Origin: an uncultured Lachnospiraceae bacterium
GTDB taxonomy: Bacteria; Bacillota; Clostridia; Lachnospirales; Lachnospiraceae
NCBI GenBank assembly: GCA_910587095.1
Contig: CAJUMJ010000042.1
Coordinates: forward strand, 1-9,368
Direction: 5' to 3'
Length of the DNA: 9,368 bases
The notes under the pieces were generated by a model. That model made no database searches and had not been told where the DNA came from. It saw only the letters and a list, made by a program, of their open reading frames with translations. The translations under genes and the position numbers were made by a program. Shown one piece after another: positions 5,898-9,368 of this stretch (position 1 is its first letter; every line of letters begins with the position of its first letter).

Positions 5898-7337
5898 ATG
5901 AGTAGACAATACGAAACCGTAATCGGTCTGGAAGTGCATGTAGAACTTGCCACGAAAACAAAGATATTTTGCGGCTGCTCCACCGCTTTCGGGGCGGAGG
6001 CAAACACGCAGACCTGCCCGGTCTGCACGGGAATGCCGGGTTCCCTGCCTGTCCTTAACAGACAGGTTTTGGAATATGCCATAGCCGTAGGGCTGGCGAC
6101 GAATTGTGATATTACCCGATATGCGAAGTTTGACAGGAAAAATTATTTTTACCCGGATAATCCGCAGAATTACCAGATTTCGCAGCTTTATCTTCCCATC
6201 TGCAGAAACGGCGGCGTGGAGATCGAGACGCAGCTGGGGGGCAAAAAGATTGTCGGCATTCACGAGATTCACATGGAGGAGGATGCGGGCAAGCTGATCC
6301 ATGACGAGTGGGAGGATTGCAGTCTGGTGGATTATAACCGTTCCGGCGTGCCGCTTATTGAGATCGTGTCCGAGCCGGACATGCGAAGCGCTGGGGAAGT
6401 CATCGCCTATCTGGAGAAGCTTCGCCAGTTGATTCAGTATCTGGGCGCATCGGACTGTAAGCTGCAGGAAGGCTCCATGCGTGCGGACGTGAATCTTTCC
6501 GTCAGAGAGGCAGGAGCGCAAACATTCGGCACACGGACGGAGATGAAGAACCTGAACAGCTTCAAGGCGATTACAAGGGCGATTGAGCGGGAGAAGGAGC
6601 GGCAGATCGACCTGATCGAATCGGGCGAGAGCGTCGTGCAGGAGACAAGAAGATGGGATGACGCGAAGGGTGAGTCCTATGCCATGCGAAGCAAGGAGGA
6701 TGCGCAGGATTATCGTTACTTCCCGGACCCCGATCTGACGCCGATTTGCGTAAGTGAAAAGATGTTGGAGGAAATTCGCGCAGGACAGCCGGAGTTTCGC
6801 ACCGAGAAGATGGCGCGCTATCGGGAAGAATTTGATATTCCCGACTATGATATCGAGATTATCACAGGGGAAAAGCCTCTTGCGGATCTGTTTGAGGCGG
6901 CGGTGGCTATGGGAGCGCAGCCGAAGAAGGTTTCCAACTGGATAATGGGAGAGACGCTGCGCCTGATGAGAGAGTGCGAAGTGGACGCTTCCGATCTGCG
7001 CTTTTCGCCGGCAAATCTGGCGAAACTGATTTTGCTTACCGATACGAAGCAGATTAACAGCTCGGTGGCAAAAGAGGTTTTTGAGGTCATGTTTGCGGAG
7101 AATGTCGATCCCGAACAGTATGTGGAAGAGAAGGGACTAAAGATCGCGGGCGACGAGGGCGCTTTGAGAAAGACCGTAGAGGAAGTGATTGCGGGGAATC
7201 CCCAGTCTGTGGAGGACTATCGGAACGGCAAAGAGAAAGCGATCGGTTTCCTTGTGGGACAGACCATGAAGGCGATGAAGGGGAAAGCTGATCCGGGGGC
7301 GGTGAACCAGATGCTGCGGGAATTGCTGCAAAACTGA
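5898..7337 (+). CDS. gatB: Asp-tRNA(Asn)/Glu-tRNA(Gln) amidotransferase subunit B
   Basis: The product is a 479-residue GatB, the tRNA-binding subunit that activates the mischarged carboxylate with ATP and receives ammonia from GatA. The N-terminal signature ETVIGLEVHVEL (6-17) leads into the cradle domain. Four cysteines, Cys25, Cys27, Cys40 and Cys43 (CGC...CPVC), form the zinc site seen in many GatB. RKNYFYPD and QISQLYLPI follow, then HMEEDAGKLIHD and the RSGVPLIEIVSEPD segment, all conserved in the family. The helical and YqeY-like tail occupies roughly the last 150 residues, and the length is normal. The start at 5898 follows GGAGG (5882-5886) with a longish 11-nt spacer. It is the last gene of the + strand cluster; the next gene converges from the other strand. 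Confidence 0.97.
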   Translation: MSRQYETVIGLEVHVELATKTKIFCGCSTAFGAEANTQTCPVCTGMPGSLPVLNRQVLEYAIAVGLATNCDITRYAKFDRKNYFYPDNPQNYQISQLYLPICRNGGVEIETQLGGKKIVGIHEIHMEEDAGKLIHDEWEDCSLVDYNRSGVPLIEIVSEPDMRSAGEVIAYLEKLRQLIQYLGASDCKLQEGSMRADVNLSVREAGAQTFGTRTEMKNLNSFKAITRAIEREKERQIDLIESGESVVQETRRWDDAKGESYAMRSKEDAQDYRYFPDPDLTPICVSEKMLEEIRAGQPEFRTEKMARYREEFDIPDYDIEIITGEKPLADLFEAAVAMGAQPKKVSNWIMGETLRLMRECEVDASDLRFSPANLAKLILLTDTKQINSSVAKEVFEVMFAENVDPEQYVEEKGLKIAGDEGALRKTVEEVIAGNPQSVEDYRNGKEKAIGFLVGQTMKAMKGKADPGAVNQMLRELLQN

Positions 7338-7411
7338 CGTTTGTGTCATTTCCAGGAGGCGTGACAAAGGGTCATGGCATTGCAAAGTGTGAATATGTCA
7401 TATCAGTGAAA

Positions 7412-7444
7412 TGCGCCAGAGCAGATTGATCAGCTTCTGGCGCA
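7412..7444. terminator. Hairpin between convergent genes, possible bidirectional terminator
   Basis: TGCGCCAGA (7412-7420) pairs perfectly with TCTGGCGCA (7436-7444) around a 15-nt loop. It lies between the convergent ends of gatB and the minus-strand membrane protein gene. No good T tract follows on either strand, so terminator function is inferred mainly from position. The rest of 7338-7496 shows nothing else clear. Confidence 0.45.
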
Positions 7445-7496
7445 AATGGTTTATGCTGGAATACTTTCGGGATGATGAAAAGGCTCCGATTTATGC

Positions 7497-8330
7497 TTAG
7501 GTGTTATCTCCGAATAAATAGTCCACAAATTGTAGTGTCAGCTTCGGGTTTTCCACCGACAGCGGAATCCCGATCACAATCTCGGAAGGGTATCCCTGAA
7601 AGGTGTAATTGCGCTCGGAAATGTAATCATAGTAGCCGGAATCGCCCAGTCTGTTTCCAGTCTGAGGGATGCGGATGCCCACAGCCATGGGCTTTTCCAT
7701 GAGAGAGGGGTCGCCGTGGTCGATAGTCTGCGCATATATTTTTTCACGTGAGGCATCCATTTCTTCCGGAGTGACGTCAGTGTCATCGTCAAAAGCCGCA
7801 GCGTCCGTGTAGTAGAGCAGATCGGCATAGGGAGCAAGCTCCTCCCCGGTAAAAGTGGCTGTAAGATCATGGAAATAGGCGAGGCGGGCATACCAGTCAA
7901 AAGTTTCGGTATCCGCAAAAATGGCGTGAAGGTCACCCAGTTGAAGCATAGCGGCCATCTTCTGGCGGTTTGCCATCTCGAGCTGGTCGCCACCTTCCGG
8001 TGAGATGACCATTGACGTATCGATATACACCTGATAGGCTTCCGGGTCTATACCCGCGTATTCTGAAAATTCCTCCGACCATATGACGGATGTGTCATTA
8101 TTTACCGCGTTGGCATTCGCATTTAACAGTACGGCGTAAAAAGCGTAAGGCTTATGGGAGAGGTAGGAATTGATAAATCCTATCACCGAAACAACAATCA
8201 GGATGGCCACAATGGTGTGCACCTTGTAGTAGTCCCAAAAATAAGCCAGCTTTTCCCTGGAATTCATAGTTGCGAAAGCTTTTTTTTGCTGTTCACGGAT
8301 CTCTTCTATAACAGATGATTGCGATGACAT
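7497..8330 (-). CDS. Membrane-anchored protein of unknown function
   Basis: This is a 277-residue protein that I do not recognise by name. About 37 charged, cytoplasm-like residues (IREQQKKAF, SREKLAYFWDYYKVHT) precede one strong hydrophobic segment at about 38-57 (HTIVAILIVVSVIGFINSY). This looks like a single N-terminal anchor with no signal-peptidase site, and about 220 residues outside the cell. The outer part is acidic and aromatic-rich. Phrases such as LGDLHAIFADTETFDWYARLAYFHDL and a C-terminal GIPLSVENPKLTLQFVDYLF remind me of solute-binding-protein folds; this is inference only. The start at 8330 is chosen because GAGGA lies 6 nt upstream and the upstream extension overlaps its own promoter. 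It has a near-consensus promoter and so is expressed as its own unit, convergent with gatB. Confidence 0.8.
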   Translation of the reverse strand: MSSQSSVIEEIREQQKKAFATMNSREKLAYFWDYYKVHTIVAILIVVSVIGFINSYLSHKPYAFYAVLLNANANAVNNDTSVIWSEEFSEYAGIDPEAYQVYIDTSMVISPEGGDQLEMANRQKMAAMLQLGDLHAIFADTETFDWYARLAYFHDLTATFTGEELAPYADLLYYTDAAAFDDDTDVTPEEMDASREKIYAQTIDHGDPSLMEKPMAVGIRIPQTGNRLGDSGYYDYISERNYTFQGYPSEIVIGIPLSVENPKLTLQFVDYLFGDNT

Positions 8331-8418
8331 GACATTTCCTCGATTCGTATCAGTGTAAGGCGCTACACTCCGTCTTCCGGGCAGGGCTTTTGTGTTCGGA
8401 ATAGGGGTGTTTCTTCTA

Positions 8419-8447
8419 ATAGTAAATCGTGTGGAAATGGATGTCAA
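8419..8447 (-). promoter_or_regulatory. Sigma-A-type promoter for the membrane protein gene
   Basis: On the minus strand TTGACA (8447-8442) and TACTAT (8424-8419) are separated by 17 nt, with a perfect -35. The predicted start is near 8412, giving a leader of about 80 nt. That leader contains a small hairpin, AGTGTA/TACACT (8352-8357/8364-8369), before the ribosome binding site. Confidence 0.8.
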
Positions 8448-8461
8448 TGATGGAAAACGAT

Positions 8462-8487
8462 TGTTTATTATGAAATTTTCATAAACA
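8462..8487. other. Inverted repeat between the XRE gene and the promoter
   Basis: TGTTTAT (8462-8468) pairs with ATAAACA (8481-8487), and GAAA with TTTC inside. The site lies just upstream of the -35 box of the membrane protein promoter and just beyond the 3' end of the XRE regulator gene. It could be an operator or a weak terminator; a convincing T tract is lacking. Confidence 0.45.
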
Positions 8488-8508
8488 GGAGAGCCGGCTG
8501 ATTGTCTT

Positions 8509-8874
8509 TTATCCTATATGATTGATAGAATTGTTCATAGTTAACAGTTTGCAATAGTCCAGCAGTCTGTTGGTGTTAACGTGGTCCAGTTCCATGGTGG
8601 TATTCAAAAGATCTCCCATTGTGAATGCATAGTCGGAGGATAATTGCTTGTTGAGAATACTGATTTTTGCTTTAAACCGTGTTCTTTGTAAGAGATAATC
8701 CGTAGACACATCGTAGAAGTCAGCCAGCTTGATAAGCGTGTTGATGTCGGGGGTGTGAACACCTTTTTCATAGTTGGAAATTGTCGCCACGGTTACGTTC
8801 AGATAGGCGGCAACCTGCTTTTGTAAAATGCCTCTTTCTTTGCGCAGTTTTGCTAAAAATTCACCAAATTCCAT
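8509..8874 (-). CDS. XRE-family helix-turn-helix regulator
   Basis: The product is a 121-residue DNA-binding protein with an N-terminal Cro/C1-type helix-turn-helix at about residues 3-60. FGEFLAKLRKERGILQKQVA is helix 1 and 2, NVTVATISNYEKG the recognition helix region, and INTLIKLADFYDVSTDYLL the closing helices. The remaining 60 residues are not recognised and may serve oligomerisation or sensing. ATG at 8874 is preferred; a TTG at 8886 would add only four residues (MGEK), and the local ribosome binding site is weak for both. The gene is upstream of, and in the same direction as, the membrane protein gene, but that gene has its own promoter. A palindromic site directly before the start suggests autoregulation. 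Its targets are unknown. Confidence 0.9.
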   Translation of the reverse strand: MEFGEFLAKLRKERGILQKQVAAYLNVTVATISNYEKGVHTPDINTLIKLADFYDVSTDYLLQRTRFKAKISILNKQLSSDYAFTMGDLLNTTMELDHVNTNRLLDYCKLLTMNNSINHIG

Positions 8875-8886
8875 TTTTTCACCCAA

Positions 8887-8910
8887 TGTAAATTTACAGA
8901 ACGTTTACAT
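8887..8910. promoter_or_regulatory. Candidate operator of the XRE regulator
   Basis: TGTAAATTTACA (8887-8898) is a perfect 12-bp palindrome. A third half-site, TTTACA, recurs 11 bp along (8904-8909), about one helical turn. It lies immediately upstream of the regulator start, where a repressor would block transcription. Binding by this protein is inferred. Confidence 0.5.
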
Positions 8911-8917
8911 GCATCGT

Positions 8918-8945
8918 TTTATCTTTGTATTGACTAAAAAGCCAA
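8918..8945 (-). promoter_or_regulatory. Weak candidate promoter for the XRE gene
   Basis: On the minus strand TTGGCT (8945-8940) and GATAAA (8923-8918) lie 16 nt apart, each 4 of 6 to consensus. The predicted start, near 8911, sits at the edge of the candidate operator. The remaining 8946-9060 is very AT-rich and shows no gene on either strand. Confidence 0.35.
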
Positions 8946-9071
8946 GCTTTACTTTTACTCTACATCATTTAACGGAAAAGAAAATAAAAATACAGATAAC
9001 ACATATAAATTTGGCAAAAATTAAAGAATAATCAACTTATAATAAAATATGAACAACGATATATGAAAATG

Positions 9072-9172
9072 GCGTGAGAAGAACTTCTAATCACTCACAG
9101 CAAAGGGTGTTTCGCAAAGTCAGCATAGCTGACTTGGAAGTACTAAGTCTGCTTTGCAGACTTTTCTCACGC
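9072..9172. repeat. Branched three-hairpin palindromic element
   Basis: An outer stem GCGTGAGAA (9072-9080) / TTCTCACGC (9164-9172) encloses three hairpins: CACTC/GGGTG (9092-9096/9105-9109, one G-T), AAGTCAGC-ATA-GCTGACTT (9117-9135) and AAGTCTGC-TTT-GCAGACTT (9145-9163). The last two are perfect 8-bp stems with triloops. The shape is cloverleaf-like, but there is no tRNA consensus. It is non-coding and of unknown family. Confidence 0.7.
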
Positions 9173-9173
9173 A

Positions 9174-9251
9174 GGAGAATGCCCAAAATATGAGCATTCT
9201 CTAGGACGAGTTTACTCGTTCGCGGATTTTGAGATTCCGCATAGCGGAATC
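9174..9251. repeat. Chain of three hairpins next to the IS end
   Basis: GAGAATGC (9175-9182) pairs with GCATTCTC (9194-9201). ACGAG-TTTA-CTCGT lies at 9206-9219. GATTCCGC-ATA-GCGGAATC lies at 9233-9251. All stems are perfect. The last abuts the presumed insertion sequence end and could be its palindromic target. Confidence 0.7.
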
Positions 9252-9261
9252 ACAGACTGTC

Positions 9262-9291
9262 AAAAAAGGTCAGCAAAAGCTGGCTTTTTTT
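9262..9291. terminator. Bidirectional intrinsic terminator at the IS end
   Basis: GTCAGC (9269-9274) pairs with GCTGGC (9279-9284, one G-T) around AAAA. The stem is extended by AAAAAAG against TTTTTTT to about 13 bp. Both strands then have a T tract, so it can stop transcription from either side and shield the transposase from read-through. Confidence 0.8.
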
Positions 9292-9299
9292 GATATAAT
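9291..9299 (+). promoter_or_regulatory. Extended -10 promoter element for the transposase
   Basis: TGATATAAT (9291-9299) is a perfect extended -10 (TGn plus TATAAT), directly after the terminator T tract. No -35 is recognisable at the usual distance, as expected for an extended -10 promoter inside an IS end. Confidence 0.5.
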
Positions 9300-9317
9300 A
9301 AAATCAGGGGTGAGGAC

Positions 9318-9368
9318 ATGCTGATAAAAGAAAAGTCGGAAAGAAATACACTGGAAATGGTCAGTCTC
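9318..9368 (+). CDS. Transposase, probably IS1182 family (N-terminus only)
   Basis: Only the first 17 codons are in the window (MLIKEKSERNTLEMVSL), and the frame stays open to the edge. The opening resembles IS1182-family DDE transposases of Lachnospiraceae, which start with a short charged stretch and then a hydrophobic xVSL or similar segment before 'VPxDHLLRKI'. That diagnostic segment lies beyond the window. GGGGTG/GAGG (9307-9315) is the likely ribosome binding site. Family assignment is from memory of the N-terminal pattern and is moderate at best. Confidence 0.55.
   Translation, partial: MLIKEKSERNTLEMVSL

Larger units (their letters stand above)
9252..9368 (+). mobile_element. Left end of an IS1182-like insertion sequence (runs off window)
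   Basis: The boundary is placed right after the palindrome at 9233-9251, because the following sequence has the layout of an IS left end: a terminator that blocks outside transcription, a promoter, then a transposase start. The exact terminal repeat cannot be verified without the right end. IS1182-family elements are known to be associated with palindromic target sequences. Confidence 0.5.

Noticed and set aside
7411..7500. 29-codon ORF on + between gatB and the minus-strand gene
   Set aside because: It has no ribosome binding site, contains the 7412-7444 hairpin and overlaps the convergent stop. It may be a remnant but is not supported.
9072..9172. tRNA gene suggested by the cloverleaf-like fold
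   Set aside because: No T-loop GTTCRAN, no proper anticodon arm and stem lengths do not fit; it is better described as a branched palindromic repeat.
9117..9251. CRISPR-like array of short palindromes
   Set aside because: The units differ in sequence and spacing and there are no constant repeats with spacers.

Overview
The window looks like a chromosomal segment of a Gram-positive Clostridia, most likely Lachnospiraceae. The reasons are the strong AAGGAGG-type ribosome binding sites, a T-box leader in front of an aminoacyl-tRNA synthetase gene, GatCAB proteins of Clostridial type, and an IS1182-like transposase start at the right edge. The lineage is inferred from family resemblance only.

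Layout: 1-141 is the right part of a palindromic repeat. It is followed by a structured leader and a histidine-phosphatase gene (271-909, +). From 910 to 1815 there is no gene but much regulation: a sigma-A-type promoter (984-1012), a complete 165-bp copy of the same palindromic repeat (1037-1201), an aspartate T-box with GAC specifier and terminator (about 1296-1598), and an unusual 215-nt linker carrying a 92% duplicated ribosome-binding segment. Then come aspS (1816-3567), gatC (3762-4055), gatA (4381-5823) and gatB (5898-7337), all on +. On the minus strand lie a membrane-anchored protein of unknown function (7497-8330) and an XRE-type regulator (8509-8874). The last 300 bases hold a cluster of triloop hairpins and then the left end of an insertion sequence.

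Functionally the core is a tRNA-charging unit. AspRS carries a His in the RDHGG motif that is associated with non-discriminating enzymes, and GatCAB amidates mischarged Asp-tRNAAsn and/or Glu-tRNAGln. Uncharged tRNAAsp read by the T-box would induce aspS and possibly the downstream gat genes.

The most novel-looking content is intergenic. The aspS-gatC and gatC-gatA gaps hold two copies of a gapless 107-nt element (84/107 identical). Three base pairs in its internal stems are changed on both sides, and the outer arms differ in sequence between copies but remain self-complementary in each. This is good evidence for a conserved folded RNA or single-stranded DNA element that I cannot name. Nearly every intergenic region here holds some palindromic repeat, several of them built as hairpins with a C-ATA-G triloop.
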